The position numbers and the translations under genes are program-made. Of a DNA stretch of 64,000 bases, positions 22,585 to 32,517 are shown in pieces. Source of the stretch: Cupriavidus pauculus (GTDB lineage: Bacteria > Pseudomonadota > Gammaproteobacteria > Burkholderiales > Burkholderiaceae); NCBI RefSeq assembly GCF_002858765.1, contig NZ_PJRP01000002.1:356598-420597 (forward strand), in the 5' to 3' direction. Numbering within the stretch: the first letter of the stretch is position 1; each line of letters begins with the position of its first letter. The notes below the pieces were generated by a model. The model was not told the origin of the DNA. It searched no databases and saw nothing but the letters and a program-made list of their open reading frames with translations.

Positions 22585-23007
22585 ATGCTCTGGGTCAAGG
22601 CCTTTCATATCCTGTTCGTCATTTCGTGGTTCGCGGGCCTGTTCTACCTGCCGCGGATCTTCGTCAACCTGGCAATGGAGACCGATCCGGCCAGCGTGCA
22701 ACGTCTGCTGCTGATGGCGCGCAAGCTGTTCCGGTTCATGACCATGCTGGCGGTGCCGGCCGTGGTGTTCGGCCTGTGGCTGTATCTGGGCTACGGCATC
22801 GGGCGCGGCGCGGGGCAGGGCTGGATGCATGCCAAGCTGGCGCTGGTGCTGGTGCTGGTCGGCTATCACCACGGCTGCGGCGTGCTGCTGCGCAAGTTCG
22901 AGCGCGGCGCCAATACTCGCTCGCACACGTTCTATCGCTGGTTCAACGAATTGCCAGTGCTGGTGTTGCTGGCCATCGTGATTCTGGTTGTCGTAAAGCC
23001 GTTCTAA
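22585..23007 (+). CDS. CopD/HemJ family membrane protein
   Basis: The 140-residue integral membrane protein has four hydrophobic helices and conserved His residues (KAFHILFVISWFAGLFYLPR at the start, KLALVLVLVGYHHG in the middle). This pattern is that of the UPF0093/HemJ group, which includes a protoporphyrinogen oxidase, and of related CopD-like proteins. Which role applies is not certain from sequence. It begins 18 bp after proA and is probably co-transcribed. Confidence 0.72.
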   Translation: MLWVKAFHILFVISWFAGLFYLPRIFVNLAMETDPASVQRLLLMARKLFRFMTMLAVPAVVFGLWLYLGYGIGRGAGQGWMHAKLALVLVLVGYHHGCGVLLRKFERGANTRSHTFYRWFNELPVLVLLAIVILVVVKPF

Positions 23008-23042
23008 GCTGTCGGATTTCTACTGTTTTCGATGAGGTCGTG

Positions 23043-23648
23043 ATGAGCAAGCAGGTCGAGTACTTTCTGGCGCCGCAGTCGCCGTTCGTCTACCTGGGCC
23101 ATGCCCGCTTTGTGGAAATCGCCAACCGCCACCAGGCGCAGGTGCTGCTGAAGCCGGCCGACCTGGGCAAGGTGTTCTCGGTGTCGGGCGGCCTGCCGCT
23201 GGCACAGCGTCCGCCGCAGCGCCAGGCTTACCGGCTGGTCGAGCTCGAGCGCTGGAGCCAGTTCCTGGGTATCCCGCTGAACCTGCATCCGACCTTCTTC
23301 CCGGTGTCAGGCGATGCCGCCGCCAAACTGATCATCGCGGCCCAGCTGGCGCATGGCACGGCCCGCGCGCTGGCGCTGACCGGCGCCATCACGCGAGCCG
23401 TCTGGGCCGAGCAGCGCAATATCGCCGATGGCGCCACGCTGGCGCAGATTGCCGACGAGAATGACCTCGATGGTGCCAGCCTGCTCAAGGCTAGCGAGGG
23501 CCAGGCCGTGCAGGCCGCCTATGCGCAGAACACGCAGGATGCGATTTCCGCCAATGTGTTCGGCGCGCCGTGGTTCGTCTACGACGGCCAACCGTATTGG
23601 GGCCAGGACCGGCTCGACTTCCTTGACCGCGCCTTGGCGGCAGGCTGA
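23043..23648 (+). CDS. 2-hydroxychromene-2-carboxylate isomerase family (DsbA-fold) protein
   Basis: The 201-residue protein has the kappa-GST/DsbA fold: the N-terminal EYFLAPQSPFVYLGH with a Ser at the catalytic position, a helical insert, and the C-terminal NVFGAPWFVYDGQPYWGQDR motif. Family members isomerise hydroxychromene carboxylates in aromatic breakdown with glutathione; many genomic copies have unknown substrates, and there are no aromatic genes nearby. ATG 23043 is chosen because the longer frame overlaps the upstream gene. Confidence 0.78.
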   Translation: MSKQVEYFLAPQSPFVYLGHARFVEIANRHQAQVLLKPADLGKVFSVSGGLPLAQRPPQRQAYRLVELERWSQFLGIPLNLHPTFFPVSGDAAAKLIIAAQLAHGTARALALTGAITRAVWAEQRNIADGATLAQIADENDLDGASLLKASEGQAVQAAYAQNTQDAISANVFGAPWFVYDGQPYWGQDRLDFLDRALAAG

Positions 23649-23674
23649 TCGGCACACCGGACCCACGCCTTGCC

Positions 23675-23696
23675 CGTCCGCGATGCGGACGTTTTT
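23675..23696 (+). terminator. Hairpin terminator after the isomerase gene
   Basis: CGTCCGC (23675-23681) and GCGGACG (23685-23691) enclose GAT and are followed by five T, then GTTTT. It ends only 20 bp before the next start codon. Confidence 0.75.
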
Positions 23697-23716
23697 GTTT
23701 TCAGGAAAGACTCGCC

Positions 23717-24991
23717 ATGACCCAAGCCTTCTTTGCTCCTTGCCCGCGTGGCCTTGAACCGGCACTGGCCGAGGAGCTGCGCGAGATTGCGCAGTACCCG
23801 GCCGTGGTGGCTGCGGCACCGTTCGAGGTGCATCGTGAAATGCCGGGTGGCGTGACGTTCTCGGGCGAGATGGCCGCGGCCTACGCGGTCAACCTGCATT
23901 CGCGCATTGCCAGCCGCGTGCTGCTGCGCGTGGCGCAGCGCGGCTACCGGCACGAGGACGATATCTATTCGCTGACGCGCCAGCAGCGCTGGGAGCAATG
24001 GTTCTCGCCCGACGAGACGCTGCGCGTGGATATCACCGCCCACAAGTCGCAGCTGCGCAGCCTCAATTTCACGGCGCTTCGCGTCAAGGACGGGGTCTGC
24101 GATGCCATGCGCGAGCGCCTGGGCGCACGCCCCAGCGTCGACACGGTCAGTCCGGACGTCCGCGTCTACGCGCACCTGACCGAGACCGATTGCACCCTGT
24201 ATCTGGACACCACGGGCGAGCCGCTGTTCAAGCGCGGCTGGCGCATGGAAAAGGGCGAGGCGCCGCTCAAGGAAAACCTTGCCGCAGGCATCCTGCGGCT
24301 GGCCGGCTGGGTGCCTGGCCAGACCAACCGTCCGTTCTTCGATCCGATGTGTGGCAGCGGCACGTTCCTGGTGGAAGCCGCGCAGGTGGCGCTGGGCATC
24401 GCGCCGGGCGTGGGTCGTACGTTTGCATTCGAGTGGCTGAAGGGCGCGGATACCAAGGCGTGGCAGGCATTGCGTGCCGACGCGCAACGTGCGCGCGAGG
24501 CCGCTGCGGACCGCGCCACGGCGTTGCAGATCGCCGGGTCCGATATTTCGACGGACATGCTGTCGATGTCGCAGGCGAACTGGCAGCGTGCCGGTCTGCC
24601 CGGTGACATATCGCTGAAGCAGGTGGACGCGCGCTTCGTGCAGCCGCCATTCGCTGAGCCCGGCCTGATGATGATGAATCCGCCGTACGGCGAGCGTATC
24701 GCGGTGCGCGGCAACCGGCGCGATGCCATGCAGGATGCGCCGCCCGACGAAGTGGAAGAGGCCGCCGCCAATCAGTTCGCCAGCGCCTTTGCCACGACGC
24801 TCAAGCAGAATTTCGCAAACTGGCAGGCCTGGGTGTTCACGGGCGACCTGAGCATTCCCAAGCGGCTGCGTCTGAAGGAATCGCGCCGCACGCCGCTGTA
24901 CAACGGCAATATCGAATGCCGCCTGTTCCGGTTCGACATGGTGCGCGGCGGCAATCGGGATGGCCAGAAGGACGTGCAGAAGAAGGATTGA
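23717..24991 (+). CDS. THUMP-domain class I RNA methyltransferase (RlmL-like)
   Basis: The 424-residue protein starts with FFAPCPRGLEPALAEEL, the N-terminal ferredoxin-like part of the RlmL/TrmG14-like group, then a THUMP domain (about 60-160). The methyltransferase domain has the SAM motif DPMCGSGTFLVEAA and the catalytic motif MMNPPYGERI, which indicates N-methylation of a base. E. coli RlmL methylates G2445 of 23S rRNA; this shorter protein lacks the RlmK half. The exact target is inferred. Confidence 0.85.
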   Translation: MTQAFFAPCPRGLEPALAEELREIAQYPAVVAAAPFEVHREMPGGVTFSGEMAAAYAVNLHSRIASRVLLRVAQRGYRHEDDIYSLTRQQRWEQWFSPDETLRVDITAHKSQLRSLNFTALRVKDGVCDAMRERLGARPSVDTVSPDVRVYAHLTETDCTLYLDTTGEPLFKRGWRMEKGEAPLKENLAAGILRLAGWVPGQTNRPFFDPMCGSGTFLVEAAQVALGIAPGVGRTFAFEWLKGADTKAWQALRADAQRAREAAADRATALQIAGSDISTDMLSMSQANWQRAGLPGDISLKQVDARFVQPPFAEPGLMMMNPPYGERIAVRGNRRDAMQDAPPDEVEEAAANQFASAFATTLKQNFANWQAWVFTGDLSIPKRLRLKESRRTPLYNGNIECRLFRFDMVRGGNRDGQKDVQKKD

Positions 24992-25053
24992 CGCCGATGG
25001 TGCGGCTTCCCCTTTCCCGCGCCTTGGGGGGAGGGGAGTCCAGCCGCGCAGGC

Positions 25054-26103
25054 TTACACTTGCTTGTTGCGCCCGGTCATCGCCGCGCCGTTGCGCGAGA
25101 ACTCCGACAGGAAGCTCTGCAGGCTGACCACCGGCTCCTGCAGCATGTGGCGCGGGAGGTCGAACAGCGCGTAGAAATATTCCTCGTTGCCCTCGCAACG
25201 CTCCGCCGGCAGGCAGTATTGTTCCCAGTCCGCGCAGGCCGGCGTGTACATGCCGTTGCCGGGCCAGAAGAACGGCACGATGCGGCCCTCGCGCAGCCCC
25301 TCGATCAATGCCGCAGGCGCCTCGTAGGCTTCCGCCGATTCCACCTGGTTCATCAGCCCCGCGCGGGTTTCGATCACCATCAGCGTGGCATGGCCCTGTG
25401 CGGTCAGCAACAGCATGCCGACGGGGTTCGGAAACAGGTAGTACTCGATAAAGCCATAGCGCGCGGCGGTCTGCCGTACGCGGTCGGCCATGATCGGATC
25501 GGACAGGAACGAGTACGAATGGCGCGTCAGCAGGTCACGCAGCGTGCGCGAGATCGTGGCGAAGTACTGCTGCTGCAGCGCATCGATTTCGTCGTTCAGG
25601 CGCGCCACCATGTTCGGATCGTGCTTCTTCACGTAGCGGTCGATCAGCCCATGGTTGAAACCCTGCACGGCGATGCTTTCATCGGCGGTGCCAGTCAGCA
25701 GGATGGTCTTGCACGGCAGGTCTTCCAGCGCCTGGCAGAATTCGAGCCCGTCCATCTGCGGCATGGAGTAGTCAACGACCACCACACCGGGCTGCAGGAA
25801 GCGATGCACGTCGTGGATCTGGCGGTGGATGCGGTCGACATCGAGCTGCACCGTGCGGCGTTCGGACAGGAAGGTCAGGTCGTCGTGCGTGACGCGCACC
25901 GGCAGGAAAGCGGGATGCCGCGTGCCATACGCTTCGCGAATCCATGTCAGCGCGTCGCGCGGATCGGTGAAGCTGACCACCGCGCGCGATGCATCCATCT
26001 GGAAAGCCAGGCTGTCGATAAACGACTTGCTGTCGTCGACCAATACCGTCAGGACGGGGTGATGGAAAACCGACAGGTTCCGGTCGTGCGCGGGGAATGT
26101 CAT
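25054..26103 (-). CDS. Atypical response regulator with an insertion in the receiver domain
   Basis: From ATG 26103 the protein has 349 residues. Receiver features are the acidic pair Asp23-Asp24 (LTVLVDDSKS), phosphoacceptor Asp111 (VVVDYSMPQMDG), a TGTAD segment with Thr139, and Lys159 (RYVKK). The spacing from Asp24 to Asp111 is 87 residues instead of about 41, so about 45 extra residues lie at roughly 57-104. The last 170 residues match no output domain I know; no HTH, GGDEF, EAL or kinase motif is visible. It lies 221 bp after pntB on the same strand, with a hairpin between. Family and partner are unknown. Confidence 0.75.
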   Translation of the reverse strand: MTFPAHDRNLSVFHHPVLTVLVDDSKSFIDSLAFQMDASRAVVSFTDPRDALTWIREAYGTRHPAFLPVRVTHDDLTFLSERRTVQLDVDRIHRQIHDVHRFLQPGVVVVDYSMPQMDGLEFCQALEDLPCKTILLTGTADESIAVQGFNHGLIDRYVKKHDPNMVARLNDEIDALQQQYFATISRTLRDLLTRHSYSFLSDPIMADRVRQTAARYGFIEYYLFPNPVGMLLLTAQGHATLMVIETRAGLMNQVESAEAYEAPAALIEGLREGRIVPFFWPGNGMYTPACADWEQYCLPAERCEGNEEYFYALFDLPRHMLQEPVVSLQSFLSEFSRNGAAMTGRNKQV

Positions 26104-26195
26104 GGTGCGATCAAATCTGGCCGCCGGCCGCAAAGGGGAAAAAGAACGGGGCAAGCCAGTATAGCGCCTGCATCTGCATGCGCAACCAGACCACG

Positions 26196-26228
26196 CAAAA
26201 GGAAACGGCCAGCGTTGGTTGCTGGCCG
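26196..26228 (-). terminator. Terminator-like hairpin after pntB
   Basis: CGGCCAGC (26206-26213) and GCTGGCCG (26221-26228) pair around a 7-base loop; on the minus strand a TTTCCTTTT tract follows. Confidence 0.55.
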
Positions 26229-26324
26229 CACTACTTCGATTTTATTGATTTCAGGTCTGCGCGTTGCTTTATTCACTTGGCAGAACTGCGGGCCTGACGG
26301 CCACTTCCTGGCATTAACGGCAGC

Positions 26325-27782
26325 TTATTCCACAGCCTTGAACATTTCCTCCACCACCTTCTTGGCGTCGCCGAACACCATCATGGTCTTGTCCATGTAG
26401 AACAGCTCGTTGTCCAGGCCCGCGTAGCCAGACGCCATTGAACGCTTGTTCACGATGATGGTCTTGGCCTTGTAGGCTTCCAGGATCGGCATACCGGCGA
26501 TGGGCGATTGCGGATCGGTCTTGGCGGCAGGGTTGACCACGTCGTTGGCGCCCAGCACCAGCACCACGTCGGCCTGTCCGAACTCGCTGTTGATGTCTTC
26601 CATCTCGTAGACCTGGTCGTACGGCACCTCGGCTTCGGCCAGCAGCACGTTCATATGGCCCGGCATGCGGCCCGCCACGGGGTGGATGGCGTACTTCACC
26701 GTCACGCCGTGCTCGGTTAGCTTCTCGGTCAATTCTTTAAGCGCATGCTGCGCACGGGCCACCGCCAGGCCGTAGCCGGGCACGATGATCACGGTCTCGG
26801 CGTTGCTCATCACGAACGCGGCGTCGTCGGCGGAACCCGACTTCACGTTGCGTTGCGCCTGCGCGCCAGCCGGGCCGGCCGCCGATGCCTCGGCACCGAA
26901 GCCGCCCAGGATCACGTTGAAGAACGAACGGTTCATCGCCTTGCACATGATGTACGAGAGGATTGCACCCGAGGAGCCCACCAGCGAGCCGGCGATGATC
27001 AGCATCGGGTTGTTCAGCGAGAAGCCGATGCCCGCCGCCGCCCAGCCCGAGTACGAGTTCAGCATCGACACCACCACCGGCATGTCGGCGCCGCCGATCG
27101 GGATGATGATCAGCACGCCCAGCACGAAGGCGATGGCCAGCATGATCAGGAACGGCAGCCACGACTGCGACATGAAGAAAATCACGCCGAAGCCGATCAT
27201 GGCGATGGCCAGCAGCAGGTTCAGCCAGTGCTGGCCCGGGAACACCACCGGCGCGCCCTGGAACAGGCGGAACTTGTAGCGGCCCGACAGCTTGCCGAAC
27301 GCGATGACCGAGCCCGAGAACGTGATCGCTCCGACGAAGCAGCCGATGAACAGTTCGATACGGTTGCCCAGCGGAATCAGGTGCGTGCCGGCCGGCGTGA
27401 TGCCGAACGCGGCAGGCTCCGCCACCGCAGCTACGGCGATGAACACCGCGGCCAGACCGATCAGCGAGTGCATCGCCGCCACCAGTTCGGGCATCTTGGT
27501 CATTTCGACCTTGCGTGCCACATAGGCGCCGATACCGCCGCCCACCACCAGCGCGCCGAAGATCAGCGCCAGGCCAGTACCGACCGACGACTGCGCGGCG
27601 CCCGCGGCCAGGAACTCGTTCTTCAGCTTGACGATCAGCGCCAGCGTGGTCACCACGGCAATCGCCATGCCGATCATGCCGAACGCGTTACCCTTGCGGG
27701 CCGATGCGGGGTGCGACAACCCCTTCAGGGCCTGGATGAAGCAGACCGACGCCACCAGGTACAGCAGCGTCACAAGGTTCAT
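26325..27782 (-). CDS. pntB: NAD(P) transhydrogenase subunit beta
   Basis: PntB forms the proton channel and the NADP(H)-binding domain III of the membrane transhydrogenase that makes NADPH from NADH using proton-motive force. The 485-residue protein has about nine membrane helices, then the domain III motifs IVPGYGLAVARAQHAL, HPVAGRMPGHMNVLLAEA and ANDVVNPAAKTDP. ATG 27782 is preceded by GGAGG and is preferred over 27800, which would overlap pntAB. Last gene of pntAA-pntAB-pntB. Confidence 0.96.
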   Translation of the reverse strand: MNLVTLLYLVASVCFIQALKGLSHPASARKGNAFGMIGMAIAVVTTLALIVKLKNEFLAAGAAQSSVGTGLALIFGALVVGGGIGAYVARKVEMTKMPELVAAMHSLIGLAAVFIAVAAVAEPAAFGITPAGTHLIPLGNRIELFIGCFVGAITFSGSVIAFGKLSGRYKFRLFQGAPVVFPGQHWLNLLLAIAMIGFGVIFFMSQSWLPFLIMLAIAFVLGVLIIIPIGGADMPVVVSMLNSYSGWAAAGIGFSLNNPMLIIAGSLVGSSGAILSYIMCKAMNRSFFNVILGGFGAEASAAGPAGAQAQRNVKSGSADDAAFVMSNAETVIIVPGYGLAVARAQHALKELTEKLTEHGVTVKYAIHPVAGRMPGHMNVLLAEAEVPYDQVYEMEDINSEFGQADVVLVLGANDVVNPAAKTDPQSPIAGMPILEAYKAKTIIVNKRSMASGYAGLDNELFYMDKTMMVFGDAKKVVEEMFKAVE

Positions 27783-27796
27783 GCTGACGGCCTCCA

Positions 27797-28129
27797 TCAT
27801 GCACCTCCCTTGGCGGATTCAGCCCCGGCCTTGGCGCGCGGCTCCTTCCTCTTGAACATCTCCAGCATGCGCTGGGTCACCAGGAAGCCACCGAACACGT
27901 TCACCGCGGCCAGTGCCACGGCCAGCGTGCCCATGATGCGGCCCACGCCGCCTTCGGTCAGGCCGGCTGCCAGCATGGCACCGACGATGATGATGGCCGA
28001 GATCGCATTGGTCACGGCCATCAGCGGGGTGTGCAGCGCGGGCGTGACCGTCCACACCACGTGGTACCCCACGTAGATTGCCAGCACGAAGATGATCAGG
28101 TTGATCACCGTGTGGTTCACCATCTCCAT
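27797..28129 (-). CDS. pntAB: NAD(P) transhydrogenase subunit alpha part 2
   Basis: This 110-residue membrane protein corresponds to the transmembrane end of PntA, which is a separate gene in this and many other bacteria. Three hydrophobic helices are evident ([48 protein letters not shown]), ending in a basic tail FKRKEPRAK. It lies between pntAA and pntB. Confidence 0.93.
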   Translation of the reverse strand: MEMVNHTVINLIIFVLAIYVGYHVVWTVTPALHTPLMAVTNAISAIIIVGAMLAAGLTEGGVGRIMGTLAVALAAVNVFGGFLVTQRMLEMFKRKEPRAKAGAESAKGGA

Positions 28130-28270
28130 CGACTTCTCCTCCGTTGCTTTTGAATACTGCCGAGCGTCGCGTCCGCGCAGGCGGGCTGGAATGCAGGATC
28201 AAGCGTGCCGGGGACGCGGCGGGCCGTGGCGCAGGGCTCTTTCAGCGCCGCGGCATCTTCAGACGGAAAC

Positions 28271-29395
<1,125 letters not shown>

Positions 29396-29737
29396 CGTCA
29401 ATTTCTCCTGTCTGGCGTCGTTCGTAATCTGGTCGGGCCAACGTCCTCGCCCGTTGATGCATTGCAAAAGAATGCGTCAATTTTTGCGCAGCTTACCCGA
29501 AACTTACGTTCGGTGGTGACTCGCCGGTCGGGTATATGTGCTTTCATCGAGACTCATCTTTTCTGCTCATGAAATGACTCGTTTGATGCACATCCGATTC
29601 CCTTGAATATCCGTCATTGATGAAATGACATCGGCGTCACCTGCAATCTTGACGCCGATTTAATGCGTGGCTGCGTATCGTGGCGTTCACGTCTCTTTCG
29701 AGGCGTTTCTCCAAACACGCCCACGGCTTTTTCATTG
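29396..29737. other. Divergent intergenic region pntAA/torF, 342 bp
   Basis: No gene was found. The region holds the pntAA ribosome site at its left edge and the inverted repeat at 29630-29659 nearer to torF. GAAATGAC occurs twice (about 29570 and 29622). Confidence 0.55.
29630..29659. promoter_or_regulatory. Perfect 10-bp inverted repeat upstream of the torF-type gene
   Basis: ATCGGCGTCA (29630-29639) and TGACGCCGAT (29650-29659) with a 10-bp spacer, one helical turn between arms. A second small palindrome TCATT-AATGA lies just left. It has no T-tract, so an operator is more likely than a terminator. Confidence 0.6.
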
Positions 29738-30532
29738 ATGATTGCAACCCGCCTGATGACTTCAGCGCCGGCCACCCTGGCCGCCGCCATCCTGCTTGCC
29801 GCCCCGTTTTCCAACGCATTCGCGCAGCAGGCGACCCCCGACACCGCCCAGCCGGCATCGCCGCACACATTCACGGCCAACGTGTCCGTGGTGTCCGATT
29901 ACCGCTACCGCGGGATCAGCCAGACCGACCGGCGCCCGGCCATTCAGGGCGGCTTCGACTATGCCCATGAGAGCGGCTTCTACGTCGGCAACTGGAACTC
30001 GAGTATCAGCTGGCTTGGCGATGCCGACGCGTCGGTGTCCGCGCCGGTCGAGATGGATTTCTACGGCGGCTTCAAGAACACGTTCAAGCTGGCCGAGCAG
30101 GAATTCAACTACGACCTGGGCGTGCTCGAGTACTACTATCCGGGCGGCTACACGGCCACGCGTCCGTACACCACCGAGCTGTACGCCGGCATCGGCTGGG
30201 GCCCGGTGTTCCTGAAGTACTCGCACGCGGTGACCAACCTGTTCGGGTTTGCCGACAGCAAGAACAGCTACTACGTCGACCTGACGGCCAACGTGCCGCT
30301 GAACGTGTGGGGCCTGACGCTGAACGCGCATGTCGGCTACCAGGGCGTGCAGCATTTCAGCGACGCGTCGTACACGGACTGGAAGATCGGGCTGACGAAG
30401 GACCTTGGCAGCGGCTTTTCGCTGGCCGTTGCCTACATCGACACGAACGCCAGCAAGGCCGCCTACACGAACACGCGCGGGCGCTACCTGGGCAAGTCGA
30501 CGGCGTTCGCGTCGATCACGAAGACGTTCTGA
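29738..30532 (+). CDS. TorF family putative porin
   Basis: The 264-residue product has a signal peptide (cleavage probably after SNAFA) and the hallmark beginning of the TIGR02001/TorF family, NVSVVSDYRYRGISQTDRRP. It continues with amphipathic beta strands rich in Tyr and Gly and ends in Phe (SITKTF), typical of outer membrane barrels. Function of the family is poorly known. ATG 29738 and 29756 are both possible; the frame also opens to 29663. Confidence 0.82.
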   Translation: MIATRLMTSAPATLAAAILLAAPFSNAFAQQATPDTAQPASPHTFTANVSVVSDYRYRGISQTDRRPAIQGGFDYAHESGFYVGNWNSSISWLGDADASVSAPVEMDFYGGFKNTFKLAEQEFNYDLGVLEYYYPGGYTATRPYTTELYAGIGWGPVFLKYSHAVTNLFGFADSKNSYYVDLTANVPLNVWGLTLNAHVGYQGVQHFSDASYTDWKIGLTKDLGSGFSLAVAYIDTNASKAAYTNTRGRYLGKSTAFASITKTF

Positions 30533-30609
30533 GCGCGCCAGGCACCCGCCAGCGGCCTGCTTTCTTTACGCGTTCTTGATGGCGGGCCGCCCAAACGCTG
30601 CATCAAATT

Positions 30610-30621
30610 GAGACCGGTCTC
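30610..30621. promoter_or_regulatory. Perfect 12-bp palindrome ahead of the ACT-like gene
   Basis: GAGACCGGTCTC ends six bases before ATG 30628, where the ribosome site would be. It may be a repressor site or chance. Confidence 0.35.
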
Positions 30622-30627
30622 CCTAGC

Positions 30628-30996
30628 ATGGAGTCATGTTCAACAGACGATCCGCCCCGCGCGGATCCTCGCTTCATGCGACAGTCATCGAGTCTCGCCG
30701 TGGCGTTTGCATCGGTTCCGCGACGCCGTGTCATTGCCCAGGATCCATGGATTCGTCTGCGGCTGGCCGTCTCGTCGTCACAGGTATTTGCGCTGCGCCA
30801 GACGCTGCATCGCGCGATTGGCAACATGGCCCGCATCTACGTGGTGGAAGTGGACCATCGCAACGGCGAGACCACGCTGCACGTGGAGGTGGAGCGCGGT
30901 GAGCGCGACGCCGCCATGCACGCGATCATGGCGGCCTTGCCCGCGGCAGAGTTCGGCGTGGCGACGGTGCTCGGAGGCGACCATGGCACGCATTGA
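30628..30996 (+). CDS. Small ACT-like domain protein
   Basis: The 122-residue protein is not recognised by name. Residues about 42-116 follow a beta-alpha-beta-beta-alpha-beta pattern: RLRLAV, a helix SQVFALRQTLHRAI, RIYVVEVDHR, TTLHVEVERG, a helix AAMHAIMAAL and FGVATVLG, which is the order of an ACT (amino acid-binding) domain. Its end overlaps the start of the DapA-like gene by 14 bp, so the two are co-translated and may act together. The first 40 residues are not conserved-looking; ATG 30676 is an alternative start. Confidence 0.6.
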   Translation: MESCSTDDPPRADPRFMRQSSSLAVAFASVPRRRVIAQDPWIRLRLAVSSSQVFALRQTLHRAIGNMARIYVVEVDHRNGETTLHVEVERGERDAAMHAIMAALPAAEFGVATVLGGDHGTH

Positions 30997-31891
30997 CCCA
31001 CAGCGCGGCGCGATTGCCGACGGCCTGTGGCTGCCGATGGTTACGCCGCTGCGCAATGACCAGGTGGATCTCGATGCCGCCCAGCGCCTGGCGTCGCACT
31101 ACGCGGCGGCCGGCGTCGATGGCCTGATCGTGCTGGGCACGACCGGCGAGGGTGGCCTGCTGACCGACGCCGAGCGATTCATGCTGACGGCGGCGGTGCT
31201 CGAAGCCGTCGACGGCATGCTGCCGGTGATGGCGGGTGTGGGCGGCGTGGCCACCCACACCGTATGCGAGCAGGTGCGCCGGCTCGACCGCCTGCCGCTG
31301 GCCGGCTACCTGGTGCCGCCGCCGTACTACCTGCGCGTGTCCGACGAAGGCATCGCCTGGCATATGCGCAGCGTGGCCGCGCAGACCGGCAAACCGCTGA
31401 TGCTCTACAACGTGCCCCGGCGCACCGGCTGCACGATTTCGCCCGAACTGGCGTGGCGCCTGGCCGCCCATCCGCAGATCGTGGCCGTCAAGGACTGCGA
31501 TGCCGCCGGCATGCGCACGCTGGCCATGCAGGACCTGATCGGCGTGTACTGCGGCGACGATGCGTCGATGCTCGACCACCTGCTGCGCGGCGGCCAGGGC
31601 ATCGTGCCGGCGGCGGCGCACGTGCGACCCGACCTGTTCGTACGGTTGCTGCATCTGACACGCACCGGCCGCGACGAAGCTGCCCGGGCGCTGTTCCGGC
31701 AGCTCTCGCCGCTGATCGGGCTGATGTTCGCCGAGCCCAATCCGGCGCCCGTGAAAGCGGCGCTGGCGCTGGCCGGCATGACCACGGTCGAGGTGCGCCG
31801 CCCGCTGATACCGGCGTCGAAGTCACTTGTGGCCCGTATCGAGGCGGCCATCGCCTTGCTGCCCCCGATGCTGACGGCCGAGGCGGCCTGA
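30983..31891 (+). CDS. dapA: Dihydrodipicolinate synthase family protein
   Basis: The 302-residue TIM-barrel protein has all key residues of 4-hydroxy-tetrahydrodipicolinate synthase: Thr53-Thr54 in GTTGEGG, Tyr116 in PPPYYLR, Tyr142 and Arg147 in LYNVPRRTG, and the Schiff-base Lys170 in VAVKDCD. It could therefore condense pyruvate and aspartate semialdehyde, but family members such as other pyruvate aldolases share these. GGAGG lies five bases before ATG 30983. The overlapping ACT-like gene upstream is unusual. Whether this is the main dapA of the genome cannot be seen. Confidence 0.82.
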   Translation: MARIDPQRGAIADGLWLPMVTPLRNDQVDLDAAQRLASHYAAAGVDGLIVLGTTGEGGLLTDAERFMLTAAVLEAVDGMLPVMAGVGGVATHTVCEQVRRLDRLPLAGYLVPPPYYLRVSDEGIAWHMRSVAAQTGKPLMLYNVPRRTGCTISPELAWRLAAHPQIVAVKDCDAAGMRTLAMQDLIGVYCGDDASMLDHLLRGGQGIVPAAAHVRPDLFVRLLHLTRTGRDEAARALFRQLSPLIGLMFAEPNPAPVKAALALAGMTTVEVRRPLIPASKSLVARIEAAIALLPPMLTAEAA

Positions 31892-31927
31892 AACTCCGCG
31901 CGCGATGCACGTTCCAACGGCAACCGG

Positions 31928-31933
31928 TAAAAT
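31928..31933 (+). promoter_or_regulatory. -10 box of nudJ-mnmA
   Basis: TAAAAT 27 bp ahead of ATG 31960; the implied leader is short. Confidence 0.4.
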
Positions 31934-31959
31934 GCCGGATTGCTTAAAAAATGTGCATC

Positions 31960-32517
31960 ATGTCACGTGAATGGATTGCCAGCGTCACGGTTGCCGCCGT
32001 CATTGAACGCGGTGGCCGCTTTCTGCTGGTGGAAGAGGAAACGGCCGATGGCCTGCGCCTGAACCAGCCGGCGGGCCACCTGGAGCCCGGCGAGAGCCTG
32101 ATTCGCGCCGTTGTCCGCGAAACGCTGGAAGAAACCGCCCACACGTTCGAGCCGCGCGCGCTGCTTGGCTGCTACATGAGCCGTGGCCGCTCGTCGCGCG
32201 ACGGTGGCGATACCACCTATATTCGCTTCGGCTTCACGGGCGACCTGGGCTCGCTCGACGCCGGCCGCCAGCTCGATACCGGCATCGTCCGTACCGTCTG
32301 GATGACCGCCGAAGAACTGCGCGCCTGCGCCGATCGCCATCGCTCGCCGCTGGTCATGGCCTGCGTCGACGATTACCTGGCCGGCAAGCGCTTTGCGCTG
32401 GACCTGCTGCATACCCATCCCACCGCTATCGCCGGCGCCACCGACGCGGCCGTGGCCGCAGTGACGGGGCAGGCATCCGGTGCGGCGCCGGGTCCGACGT
32501 CGGGAGCGGCATTGTGA
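31960..32517 (+). CDS. nudJ: Nudix hydrolase NudJ-like
   Basis: The 185-residue protein has a complete Nudix box: [22 protein letters not shown] (given in part as GHLEPGES...RETLEETA). NudJ removes phosphate from hydroxymethylpyrimidine pyrophosphate and other nucleoside di- and triphosphates. The order nudJ-mnmA is the same as in E. coli. A C-terminal tail of about 30 Ala/Gly/Thr-rich residues is extra. The TGA overlaps the GTG start of mnmA. Confidence 0.87.
   Translation: MSREWIASVTVAAVIERGGRFLLVEEETADGLRLNQPAGHLEPGESLIRAVVRETLEETAHTFEPRALLGCYMSRGRSSRDGGDTTYIRFGFTGDLGSLDAGRQLDTGIVRTVWMTAEELRACADRHRSPLVMACVDDYLAGKRFALDLLHTHPTAIAGATDAAVAAVTGQASGAAPGPTSGAAL

Noticed and set aside
24995..25040. 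Another copy of the hairpin repeat family
   Set aside because: GC-rich CCCCTTTCCCGCG..GGGGGGAGGGGAG pairing is loose and the other end and core are missing.
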